This document shows, piece by piece, positions 1 to 8,219 of a stretch of DNA of 64,000 nucleotides. Source of the stretch: Bacteroidales bacterium (GTDB taxonomy: Bacteria; Bacteroidota; Bacteroidia; Bacteroidales; JAADGE01); the NCBI GenBank assembly GCA_021108035.1, contig JAIORQ010000050.1:1-64000 (forward strand). Reading direction: 5' to 3'. A program made the position numbers and the translations under genes. Numbering within the stretch: the stretch's first letter is position 1; the number at the start of each line of letters is the position of its first letter. The notes beneath the pieces were generated by a model. The model ran no database searches and had not been told where the DNA came from. It was given only the letters and a program-made list of their open reading frames with translations.

Positions 1-137
1 TTTTTTCAAAATCCGTGATTTTCAAGCCATAAAATGCGGCTTCCGGAGCTTTTGACCTCGAAAATCGACTTCAAACTGTCAAACTCAAGAAAAACTATAA
101 TATTTGTCGTTTACGGCGTTATGTTTCATTGTTTAAG

Positions 138-1157
138 TCAGATAATATTTCGTAATTGTTTCGCAGCAAATTCCGGAGTAATGTCTCTTTGCGACATGGC
201 AAACATTTCATAGCCTACCATAAATTTCTTGACAGTTGAAGAACGCAACAAAGGCGGGTAAAAACTCATGTGCCAGTGCCAATGTTGGTGATTCTCATTA
301 TTTGCAGGTGCCTGATGTATGCCGGAAGAATACGGGAAAGAACAATTAAAAAGTTTGTCGTAAGCTGCGGTTAATTTCTTGATCGCACTTGCAAAATCTG
401 ATTTCCGGCTTGTTGTCATCATGCCGATATGAGCTTCCGATTTTCTCGGCAGAATCATGGATTCAAAAGGCCATACAGCCCAAAAAGGAACTAATACCAC
501 AAACTCTTGGTTTTCGAAAATGATACGTTCATTCAGTTCCGATTCTTGTTTTATATAATCTTCTAAAAGGCTTGAATTTTTATTTGTAAAATAATGTTTT
601 TGTTTGGTGTCTTTCTTTAGAATCTCGTTCGGAACAGTGCTTTGTGCCCATATTTGTCCGTGCGGATGAGGGTTGCTGCAACCCATAATGCGACCCTTGT
701 TTTCAAAAATTTGTACATAATTGATGTTTTCTAATTTACTCAAATCAAGGTATTCTTGTTGCCATACGGAAATCACTTTTTCAATATCCGCTACCGGCAT
801 TTCAGACAGACTTTTGGAGTGATCGGGTGAAAAACAAATTACTTTACAAATACCTGATTCACTTTCTGCTTTTAATAAGCCGTTATTGATCTGAAATTGT
901 TGTTCATTTGTTTTTAAAGCAGAAAAATCGTTTATAAAAACATATGTGTCTTTATATAACGGATTAGCAGCACCGGTAGATCGTATATTTCCCGGACACA
1001 AGTAACATTCGGCATCATATGATTCACGTTGACGGATTGCAACTTTATCCTCCTTTCCCTGCCAAGGTCGCCGGTTACGATGAGGAGAAACCAACACCCA
1101 TTCACCTGTCAGGATATTGTATCGCCTGTGTGAGTTAATTTGCAGTTGTTTCTTCAT
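138..1157 (-). CDS. galT: Galactose-1-phosphate uridylyltransferase
   Basis: This cytoplasmic Leloir-pathway enzyme exchanges UMP between UDP-glucose and galactose-1-phosphate. The 339-residue length fits the family. The catalytic HPH motif is visible (NPHPHGQIWA, about residue 165), and a second histidine-rich stretch (ENHQHWHWH) lies near residue 290, as expected for the metal- and substrate-binding C-terminal half. The start codon overlaps the galK stop as ATGA, which argues for translational coupling. It is the last gene of a transporter-galK-galT operon read leftwards. No galE lies in this window. Confidence 0.95.
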   Translation of the reverse strand: MKKQLQINSHRRYNILTGEWVLVSPHRNRRPWQGKEDKVAIRQRESYDAECYLCPGNIRSTGAANPLYKDTYVFINDFSALKTNEQQFQINNGLLKAESESGICKVICFSPDHSKSLSEMPVADIEKVISVWQQEYLDLSKLENINYVQIFENKGRIMGCSNPHPHGQIWAQSTVPNEILKKDTKQKHYFTNKNSSLLEDYIKQESELNERIIFENQEFVVLVPFWAVWPFESMILPRKSEAHIGMMTTSRKSDFASAIKKLTAAYDKLFNCSFPYSSGIHQAPANNENHQHWHWHMSFYPPLLRSSTVKKFMVGYEMFAMSQRDITPEFAAKQLRNII

Positions 1158-2320
1158 GTTTCAATTATTTGTGTTCCGGCGGAAATACGCACCGGATAAG
1201 TGCTGACAGATCGATTAAATTTTAATTGGTATTCCTTGTTTACAGCAGATATAAAATCCTGTATTCTGTCTTTTTTTATTAGTTGAAGAGTACAGCCTCC
1301 AAAGCCTCCCCCCATCATACGACTGCCAATAACTGCATCATGCTCTGTCGCCATATCTACGATAAAATCAAGCTCTGCACAACTAACTTCATATAAATCC
1401 CGCAAGCCCTCATGTGAGGCAAAGAGCAATTCTCCCAGTTTTTGCCAATGCCTGTTTTCAACGGCTGTTCTAACTGATCTGACACGCTCATTTTCTTCAA
1501 TCACATATCGGCATCTGTTATAAACCGTTTCAGACATTTTTTCCCTCAATGCATTCAACTGCTCCAAATCAGCTACACTCAATGACTTTAATTCGGGATT
1601 TTTGCTTTGCAGTATTCTCAAGCCCTCTTTACATTCTGCTTTTCTCCGGTTGTAAGGCGAATCGTTAAGCCGGTGCTTAACGTTTGTATTGATCAGCAAC
1701 AATTGATAATCCTCTAATTGTACAGGAATGTGCTGAAATGATAAATCGGAACAATCCAGCAGAAGTGCATGCCCGGCTTTTCCGTGTAAATTGACAAATT
1801 GATCCATGATTCCACACTCCACTCCCGCAAACTTGTGCTCGGCATTCACTGATATTTGTATCATATTTTCTTTGCTGAGCCCCAAATTGAACAGTTCATT
1901 CAGTCCGAAAATAATGCTGTTTTCTAATGCTGCTGAAGAAGATAATCCTGCTCCAATCGGAATGTTTCCGGAAAAAGCAATATCAAAATTACCTGTTTGC
2001 AATCCTCTTTCTTGAAGTCCCCAAACTACTCCTGTTACATAGTTTTTCCAGCTTCCCTGTTCATGCTTTTCAAGATTTTTGAGATTAATATCCAATGTTT
2101 CATCAAAGTCCAAGGCATATATTCCGGAAACGGTTCTATTACTTTTTGCCAAAGCACATATGATATGCTTGTCAATAGTTGCAGGAAATACCAAGCCTTT
2201 ATTGTAATCGGTATGTTCGCCGATGAGATTTATTCTTCCGGGCGATCCAATCAACAAAGGCTTTTGATTAAACCTGTCTTCAAATGCTGACTTCACATGC
2301 TTTATTAACTGTTTATTCAT
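1154..2320 (-). CDS. galK: Galactokinase
   Basis: This GHMP kinase phosphorylates galactose at C1 with ATP. The galactokinase signature GRINLIGEHTDYN is near the N-terminus. The GHMP phosphate-binding loop PIGAGLSSSAALE lies near residue 120, and the C-terminal GGGFGGCTL motif is present. I chose the ATG at 2320 (protein starting MNKQLIKHVK) because it is 10 bases after the symporter stop and gives the usual family N-terminus. A longer in-frame reading from 2377 would overlap the symporter and adds residues unlike the family. It sits between the sugar symporter and galT in one operon. Confidence 0.94.
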   Translation of the reverse strand: MNKQLIKHVKSAFEDRFNQKPLLIGSPGRINLIGEHTDYNKGLVFPATIDKHIICALAKSNRTVSGIYALDFDETLDINLKNLEKHEQGSWKNYVTGVVWGLQERGLQTGNFDIAFSGNIPIGAGLSSSAALENSIIFGLNELFNLGLSKENMIQISVNAEHKFAGVECGIMDQFVNLHGKAGHALLLDCSDLSFQHIPVQLEDYQLLLINTNVKHRLNDSPYNRRKAECKEGLRILQSKNPELKSLSVADLEQLNALREKMSETVYNRCRYVIEENERVRSVRTAVENRHWQKLGELLFASHEGLRDLYEVSCAELDFIVDMATEHDAVIGSRMMGGGFGGCTLQLIKKDRIQDFISAVNKEYQLKFNRSVSTYPVRISAGTQIIET

Positions 2321-2330
2321 CCTGATCAAA

Positions 2331-3920
2331 TTATGAAAAGTAATAGTAAATTGCCAGCACAATGACAGTAATACCAATGCTTGCGAATTTTATAAACTTC
2401 CAGGGAGTGATATTCACTTCACGAGTATAGTGTTGCCGGTACGCTTTGGATCTCGGGACTATTTTTCCTATCACTAACATCACAGTAATATTGAGTACAA
2501 ACAACATAGCCATAACATGTAAGAAGTGAGGGTAATTTTCCGGCCCAAACACATACGGTTTCAGGATAAATTGGCTGATACTGTACAAGACAACCCCGGA
2601 TACAACAGCAATCTTTGCGGCCAAAGCAGGAACATATTTGGTTATGTATCCGACAAAAATAATGGTGAGAATAGGAATGCTGTAGCAACCGTTCACTTCT
2701 TGCAAGTAACCAAATAATCCGGCAGGTGCATTAGCAATTAAGGGAGCAATACACATGGCGAGAATTGCCAATAATATACCGAATGATTTCCCTGCTTTTA
2801 CCACCTGCTTTTCAGTTGCTTTCTTATTTATGTGAGTTTTGTATATATCCAAGCCAAAGAGCGTTACGGAACTGTTCAAGGCAGAATTAAAGGAACTTAA
2901 AACCGCTCCGAACAATACGGCAGCAAAAAATCCCAATAATGAAGCCGGTAATACTTTGTTCACCAATAAAGGATAGGCTTCATCCGGATTCTCCAGCGTG
3001 TCCCCAAACATATGGAAAGCTATTACTCCGGGCAACACCACTATCAACGGCCCGAGTATCTTAATGAACGAAGCCAAGAGTAAGCCTTTCTGACCCTCTT
3101 TCAGATTTTTCGCGCCTAATGCTCGTTGAATAATGGCTTGGTTGGTTCCCCAATAGAACAACTGCACCAACATCATTCCGGTAAAAATGGTGCCGAACGG
3201 AACCGAAGCATTTCTTCCTCCCAGCACTTTGAATTTCTCCGGGTTCGTTTTCATTAATACATCTAATCCGCCCAAAATACTTCCTTCACCTATTGCAATT
3301 AAGCCTAAAACAGGTATTAGTAATCCGCCGATTAACAGACCTACTGCATTCAGCGTATCTGAAACTGCTACTGCTTTTAATCCTCCAAAAATGGCATATA
3401 CAGACCCGATAATGCCAATTCCCCATACTGTTATCCACAGTGCTTTTGTTTCCGAAACATTCAGAAGTTCCGGAATGTTAAACATGGTATTGATAGCTAA
3501 TGCACCTGAATAGAGAACAATAGGCAACAAAACAACAACATAACCGCTTAAAAATAATCCTGAAGTTATAGTTTTTGTTGCTTTATCGTATCGTCTTTCC
3601 AAAAACTGCGGTACTGTGGAAATACCGCCTTTCAAATATCTCGGCAACAATACCAGAGCTGTTACCACCATTGCAACAGCGGCAAGTGTTTCCCAAGCCA
3701 TCACTAAAATACCTTCCCTAAATGCTGCACCGTTCAAGCCGACTATTTGCTCGGTAGATAAATTGGTAAGCAACAGAGAGCCTGCTATCACTACACCCGT
3801 TAAACTTCTTCCTCCGAGAAAGTATCCGTCTGAAGTGCTGTCTGCTGTTTTTCTTGTGGCGATGTAGGATATAAATGCCACTAAAAGCGTGAAAATTAGA
3901 AAGGAGACTATTTGAATCAT
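2331..3920 (-). CDS. SSS-family sodium/sugar symporter (SGLT-like)
   Basis: This 529-residue inner-membrane protein has about 14 hydrophobic segments and belongs to the sodium:solute symporter family. Its N-terminal segment, with GYFLGGRSLTG followed by SLLLTNLSTEQIVGLNG, is characteristic of SGLT-type sugar importers. An internal FYWGTNQAIIQRALGAKN stretch matches the same subfamily. It is the first gene of the galK-galT operon (10-base gap to galK), so galactose is the most likely substrate. That substrate assignment comes from context. Glucose or another hexose cannot be excluded by sequence. Confidence 0.9.
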   Translation of the reverse strand: MIQIVSFLIFTLLVAFISYIATRKTADSTSDGYFLGGRSLTGVVIAGSLLLTNLSTEQIVGLNGAAFREGILVMAWETLAAVAMVVTALVLLPRYLKGGISTVPQFLERRYDKATKTITSGLFLSGYVVVLLPIVLYSGALAINTMFNIPELLNVSETKALWITVWGIGIIGSVYAIFGGLKAVAVSDTLNAVGLLIGGLLIPVLGLIAIGEGSILGGLDVLMKTNPEKFKVLGGRNASVPFGTIFTGMMLVQLFYWGTNQAIIQRALGAKNLKEGQKGLLLASFIKILGPLIVVLPGVIAFHMFGDTLENPDEAYPLLVNKVLPASLLGFFAAVLFGAVLSSFNSALNSSVTLFGLDIYKTHINKKATEKQVVKAGKSFGILLAILAMCIAPLIANAPAGLFGYLQEVNGCYSIPILTIIFVGYITKYVPALAAKIAVVSGVVLYSISQFILKPYVFGPENYPHFLHVMAMLFVLNITVMLVIGKIVPRSKAYRQHYTREVNITPWKFIKFASIGITVIVLAIYYYFS

Positions 3921-3946
3921 GTTATTTTCTTTGGTTCAATCGGATT

Positions 3947-4075
3947 TGCCACAGATTCACAGATTTAATTATCTTAAAAAAAATAAAAAATTTGAATTAC
4001 TTTTCAACCTTAATTTATTACGTGTCTTTTTTATAGTATTTAAATTATTCTTTGAAAATCTGTGAATCTGTGGCA
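3947..4075. repeat. Long-range perfect 20-bp inverted repeat
   Basis: A 20-base arm at 3947-3966 (TGCCACAGATTCACAGATTT) is exactly reverse-complemented at 4056-4075, with 89 AT-rich bases between. It fills most of the gap between the mutarotase gene and the symporter operon, so a transcript from upstream would carry it as a long hairpin. It lacks the compact stem and T-run of a simple terminator. It may be a small mobile or repetitive element, or a processing structure in a leader. Confidence 0.7.
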
Positions 4076-4118
4076 TTTAAATAAAGTTTTTACTAATATT
4101 ATTAACACTGATTAGTTA

Positions 4119-5231
4119 CTATTTATTTAATGAAAATTTATATATTGTTTTTTGTTTATATGTTTTTCCTGCCTGAAGTACTGTTGACGGAAAATTGTTG
4201 TGATTCGGAGAATCCGGAAAATGCTGTGCTTCCAAACAAAATGCAGTTCTGTGATTATATTTTGTGCTGTCTTCTCCAATATCAGATCCGTCAAGAAAAT
4301 TGCCGGAGTAGAATTGTAATCCGGGTTCTGTAGTATATATTTCCATTTTTCTTCCCGAAACAGGCTCACGAACAATTGCAGCCAAGCTTAACGAATCCGG
4401 TGTTTTATTTAAAACCCAGTTATGGTCATAACCTTTTCCGTATTGAAGTTGTATATAATCATCATTAATTCGTTTGCCTATAGTTGTAAATTCCGTAAAG
4501 TCCATTGGGGTTTCTTTTACTTCTGTTATTTGTCCTGTCGGAATCAGTTCATTGTTTACAGGTGTGAAGCTGTCGGCAAAAATTTTAAGTTCATGTTCAA
4601 GAATATCAGATTTTCCTGCATCTTTAAGATTGAAAAATGAATGATGAGTAAGATTGATAATTGTATTCTTATCGCACTCAGCACTATAATCAATTATTAA
4701 TTCGTTTTCATCGGTAAATGTGTATTTTACATAAACGGTTAAATTGCCGGGATATCCTTCTTCGCCGGCTTTGCTGAAGTATTTGAATTTTACAAAATGT
4801 TGAGCATCATTGTTTTTATATTCTGCCGTCTCCCAAATTACATTGTGAAAACCTTTCGGCCCGCCATGAAGATGATTGTTTCTGTTGTTGGTTGCCAAAG
4901 AATATTCAGTATCGTTTAAAACAAATTTCCCTTTATTAATTCGGTTTCCGTATCGTCCTATTATTGCTCCAAAGTACGGATTTCCGCTGATGTATTCTTC
5001 CGGAGTATCATAGCTTAATACAATATCATCAATATTCCCGTTCTTGTCAGGTACATTTATTGACATAATTTTTGCCCCGAAATTTGTTATTTTAACAGAA
5101 CAATTGGTTTTATTCGACAGGATAAAGGTTTTTAATTGTTTTTCCATATTACCGGGTTTGTCTTCTCTTCCGCAAGAAAAAACTGTTATTAACAAAAAGA
5201 ATAATGTGGATTTTAGGATGTTTTTTTTCAT
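4119..5231 (-). CDS. galM: Exported aldose 1-epimerase (mutarotase), lipoprotein
   Basis: It interconverts alpha and beta anomers of galactose or glucose. The 370 residues begin with a signal peptide ending in a lipobox (ITVFSC-GRED), so the enzyme should be a lipid-anchored envelope protein, unlike the cytoplasmic GalM of enterobacteria. Family motifs are present: FGAIIGRYGNRI with NNHLHGG (substrate-binding His), NLTHHSFFNL (catalytic His), and a C-terminal ETTEPGLQFYSGNFLDG-like segment containing TTEPGLQFYSG, followed by the catalytic Glu in FCLEAQHFPDSPN. It lies about 200 bases upstream of the galactose operon on the same strand. An extracytoplasmic mutarotase would prepare sugar before uptake by the neighbouring symporter. 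Confidence 0.92.
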   Translation of the reverse strand: MKKNILKSTLFFLLITVFSCGREDKPGNMEKQLKTFILSNKTNCSVKITNFGAKIMSINVPDKNGNIDDIVLSYDTPEEYISGNPYFGAIIGRYGNRINKGKFVLNDTEYSLATNNRNNHLHGGPKGFHNVIWETAEYKNNDAQHFVKFKYFSKAGEEGYPGNLTVYVKYTFTDENELIIDYSAECDKNTIINLTHHSFFNLKDAGKSDILEHELKIFADSFTPVNNELIPTGQITEVKETPMDFTEFTTIGKRINDDYIQLQYGKGYDHNWVLNKTPDSLSLAAIVREPVSGRKMEIYTTEPGLQFYSGNFLDGSDIGEDSTKYNHRTAFCLEAQHFPDSPNHNNFPSTVLQAGKTYKQKTIYKFSLNK

Positions 5232-5289
5232 GTGTTTGAATTTTTATAGGCTATGGTTTAGATATTCTGTGAAATACATAAGTTGTAAT

Positions 5290-5460
5290 AATCCCGACCG
5301 GGATTAAACAATAGTAACCACAGGTGCAACCTATGGAAGTACCCGTATAGATGAAAAGGAACTCCGACAGGAGTTCAACACCTTTCGGTGTTGATGTTTT
5401 CTATTCATACATTACCCACAGGTTACACCTGTGGTTACTATTGTTTTACTGCTCCGCAGT
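5290..5460. repeat. REP-like cluster of nested hairpins
   Basis: Five inverted repeats pack into 171 bases. A 6-bp stem lies at 5290-5305. A 21-bp perfect long arm at 5306-5326 pairs with 5426-5446, and the pairing continues with two mismatches. Inside it are two 7-bp hairpins (5359-5376 and 5376-5393). A 5-bp hairpin lies at 5448-5460. The region sits between the mutarotase gene and the GH127 gene and is non-coding. The architecture (a clover of short hairpins inside a long stem) resembles REP/BIME-type repeats; this is inferred from structure. Confidence 0.7.
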
Positions 5461-5555
5461 AATATAAAGTTATCCAAAAATATTTAAACCATAGCCTTTT
5501 TATATTATACTCTGTTATTATTGATATTCACTATATTAACTCGTCCGATGTAAAC

Positions 5556-5711
5556 TAATTAGTGTCTGTCTATAAAGTCAGTGTTTGGTTCAGAATGTTT
5601 GAGTTCGAGGCATCCGAAATGTTTATAATCAGGAGTCCGTCAGCTGACGGATGACTGATTATAAACATAAGGATAACGAAGAAATCGGACATTATGGACA
5701 AACACTAATTA
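5556..5711. mobile_element. MITE-like element with 20-bp terminal inverted repeats
   Basis: The left end (5556-5575) and right end (5692-5711) are inverted copies matching at 18 of 20 positions. The core carries a 12-bp perfect inverted repeat (5621-5632 with 5655-5666) surrounding a 16-bp perfect palindrome (5636-5651). No coding potential is evident in the 156 bases. Terminal repeats plus small non-coding size fit a miniature inverted-repeat transposable element moved by a transposase elsewhere. No clear target-site duplication was identified. It lies just downstream of the GH127 gene stop and may also end its transcript. Confidence 0.65.
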
Positions 5712-5745
5712 ACATCTGTTTTCTTTTAATTAATTTTTATACAAT

Positions 5746-8178
5746 TCAATCAAGTTTCCATTCAAGAATACCTCCTGAAAAGCCTTCTTGCAATTTGACT
5801 TCTAACTTTACAGATTTTGTTTTTATACTTGAGATTTCGATAGTAGTAAATTCATCTTTTAAAACCGGGTATTCACCATGTTTCGATATTTCTTTCCGGA
5901 CTCCGTTTTTCAGATATGTTACCTTCCATGTTTCCGGAACTCTGCAACCACCGTCAGGCCCGTCATCGAACCAATATATATGAATATGACTTATTGTTGT
6001 TTCTTCTTTAAAGTCATATTGCACCCATTCTGTTGTTCCTTTATGATCCCAAAATGTTAACCTCGGAATTTCATGATCATTTGAGTTTTTTGGAATAAGC
6101 TGATCATTGACTGCAAGAATTTGATCGTGAATATATGATGCAGATACTTTGGCTTCGGATGCTATAGTCGGCGGCGGAGTTGGGTTAGCTGCCGATTTCT
6201 CGTAAGGGAACCAAACTGCCATTTCGCCGTTTCCTCTGTGTGCCCAAGCATAATACGGAACAGCAATGAAGTTTTGTTCTGTTTCTGTTGCAGTATTATC
6301 TGATTTATTTATTGATAAGGATTTTGATTTTCCTTTTAAAATGTTAATGCCTTTAATCAGGTTTTCTTTATATTCATAAGTAAAATCAGTATTTTTATCT
6401 AATAACAGATTTCGAACTTTCCCGCCGTTATCAATCCATTCAGCACAATATACTAAAGGTCCTCTTTCAACAGAGAATTTTCCTTTATCTTCCTTAACTT
6501 TTTCATGTGCAACAACTTTTCGAACAGGCATCGGAAAATCAATCTCAATAATATCTCCTTTTTCCCATTGCCTGTTTATTTTAGCATATCCGTTGGTGAT
6601 ATTATATTTTGTTTCTTTGTTGTTGATTTTAATTACAGGTTTCTGATCGGATTCTTTCATATAATGATATAAATCAGACGGTACGGGTTTGTTTTGAGCC
6701 CATCCCGGAATTCTTAATGATACAGTAAATTTTGATTTGGTTTCAGGTTCAATATTGATTTTTACATTTCCGTTCCACGGATAATCGGTGCTTTGCGATA
6801 CAATTATTTCCCCGAAATTCATATTTATATTTGCCTTATTCCCGATATACAGATTGATAAATAAATCATCTTTTGTGTGTGCATATACATATCCGGGTAA
6901 TGACGGTAAAAAGCGAACAACATTTGTAGGGCAACATGAGCAACTGAACCATGGTTTTCTTTGGTGGCTGCCGTCAGATTCAAGCGGATTCGGATAGAAA
7001 AATTTATCACCGTGAATTGAAACTCCCGAAAGGAATCCGTTATAAAGAGTACGTTCTAAAACATCAATATATTTTGCATCCCCGTTTAATAAAAACATTC
7101 TTTGATTCCACAGCATATTGGCAACTGCTGCACAGGTTTCGTTATAAGCGCTCAAGTTCGGTAAATCGTAATTTTCACCAAATGCCTCGCCGGAATGTTT
7201 AGAACCGATTCCTCCGGTAATATATAATTTTTTCGATACTACATTATTCCATAAAAGATCAATTGCTGAATTGTATTTTTTATCGTTTGTAAGTGCTGCA
7301 ATATCGGCCATCCCCGAATACATATAGACTGCTCTTACCGCATGGCCAACAGCTTCAAATTGTTCAGTTACCGGTTTGTGATCTTGAGTATATATTTTGT
7401 TATTTCCGTCTTCGCCGTAAACATACAGTTTATGACCGGCGGCATTTCCTCTTTGGTCTAAAAAATATTTGGCGAGTTTTAAGTATTTTTCATCAGCTGT
7501 AACCCTGTATAGTTTTACTAATCCAATTTCAATTTCCTGATGCCCCGGAACTCCGTGTAACTGATCTTCGCCCGGTCCGAAAATTTTATCAACCAAATTT
7601 GCACTTTTAATTGCGACATCTAATAAAGTTTTTTTACCGGTTGCCTGAAAATATGCAACGGCTGCTTCGTACATGTGTCCGATATTGTAAAGTTCGTGGC
7701 TGTCTTTTAATTGCGACCATTTTGTTTCTCCTGTATATGAGGGTAAGCTGTCCGGATTTATAGTTCTGCAAGTATATAAATAGCCGTCGTCTTCCTGTGC
7801 TGCAGCAATTTTTGCAATTAAATCATCTAAATATTTTTCCAATTCCGGATCAGGATGGATATTTAACGAGTATGATGCTCCTTCTATTACCTTAAAAACA
7901 TCAGAATCATTATACCTGATTCCTGTAAAAGAACCTTTTTGTAAGCCTCCGGCTATTGCAAAATTGTCTATTCTGTGAGTCTCTTCACATTTTTTAAAAT
8001 CGTATGGAATACTAATAATTCTGTTTGTATCTAATCGCGGGAGCCAGAAATTATCTGTAAATTTCACGTTTGTAAAGGCTACCGGTTTAACAGGATAATC
8101 TTTCTTCATGTTATTATCTTTATTTGAGCATGATCCTAAAAAAATTGTTGTGAGTAATAATAAAAATAATTTATTCAT
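5746..8178 (-). CDS. GH127-type beta-L-arabinofuranosidase lipoprotein
   Basis: This glycoside hydrolase (DUF1680/GH127 family) releases beta-L-arabinofuranose from plant glycans or glycoproteins. The 810 residues begin with a lipoprotein signal (TTIFLGSC-SNKDN), so it should be surface- or envelope-anchored. The catalytic region shows YNETCAAVANMLW (about residue 347, with the conserved Glu) and SCSCCPTNVVR (about residue 414, the paired Cys that holds zinc and provides the nucleophile in characterised members). A C-terminal beta-rich region of about 150 residues (WVQYDFKEETTISHIHIYW) resembles an F5/8-type carbohydrate-binding module. It starts 41 bases after the upstream propeller/transglutaminase gene, so the two may be co-transcribed. 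GH146 and related DUF1680 families share these motifs, so the exact substrate is uncertain. Confidence 0.88.
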   Translation of the reverse strand: MNKLFLLLLTTIFLGSCSNKDNNMKKDYPVKPVAFTNVKFTDNFWLPRLDTNRIISIPYDFKKCEETHRIDNFAIAGGLQKGSFTGIRYNDSDVFKVIEGASYSLNIHPDPELEKYLDDLIAKIAAAQEDDGYLYTCRTINPDSLPSYTGETKWSQLKDSHELYNIGHMYEAAVAYFQATGKKTLLDVAIKSANLVDKIFGPGEDQLHGVPGHQEIEIGLVKLYRVTADEKYLKLAKYFLDQRGNAAGHKLYVYGEDGNNKIYTQDHKPVTEQFEAVGHAVRAVYMYSGMADIAALTNDKKYNSAIDLLWNNVVSKKLYITGGIGSKHSGEAFGENYDLPNLSAYNETCAAVANMLWNQRMFLLNGDAKYIDVLERTLYNGFLSGVSIHGDKFFYPNPLESDGSHQRKPWFSCSCCPTNVVRFLPSLPGYVYAHTKDDLFINLYIGNKANINMNFGEIIVSQSTDYPWNGNVKINIEPETKSKFTVSLRIPGWAQNKPVPSDLYHYMKESDQKPVIKINNKETKYNITNGYAKINRQWEKGDIIEIDFPMPVRKVVAHEKVKEDKGKFSVERGPLVYCAEWIDNGGKVRNLLLDKNTDFTYEYKENLIKGINILKGKSKSLSINKSDNTATETEQNFIAVPYYAWAHRGNGEMAVWFPYEKSAANPTPPPTIASEAKVSASYIHDQILAVNDQLIPKNSNDHEIPRLTFWDHKGTTEWVQYDFKEETTISHIHIYWFDDGPDGGCRVPETWKVTYLKNGVRKEISKHGEYPVLKDEFTTIEISSIKTKSVKLEVKLQEGFSGGILEWKLD

Positions 8179-8219
8179 ATCTGTTGAATTTTATAATGAT
8201 TTTTTAATTTTCTGCATTA

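Noticed and set aside
1-137. Possible gene end at the left edge
   Set aside because: No reading frame with protein-like content was visible; it appears to be intergenic sequence downstream of galT.
1806-2290. Plus-strand open frames opposite galK
   Set aside because: They are shadows of a well-supported gene; the translated peptides are rich in Ser, Phe and Cys, as is typical of antisense frames.
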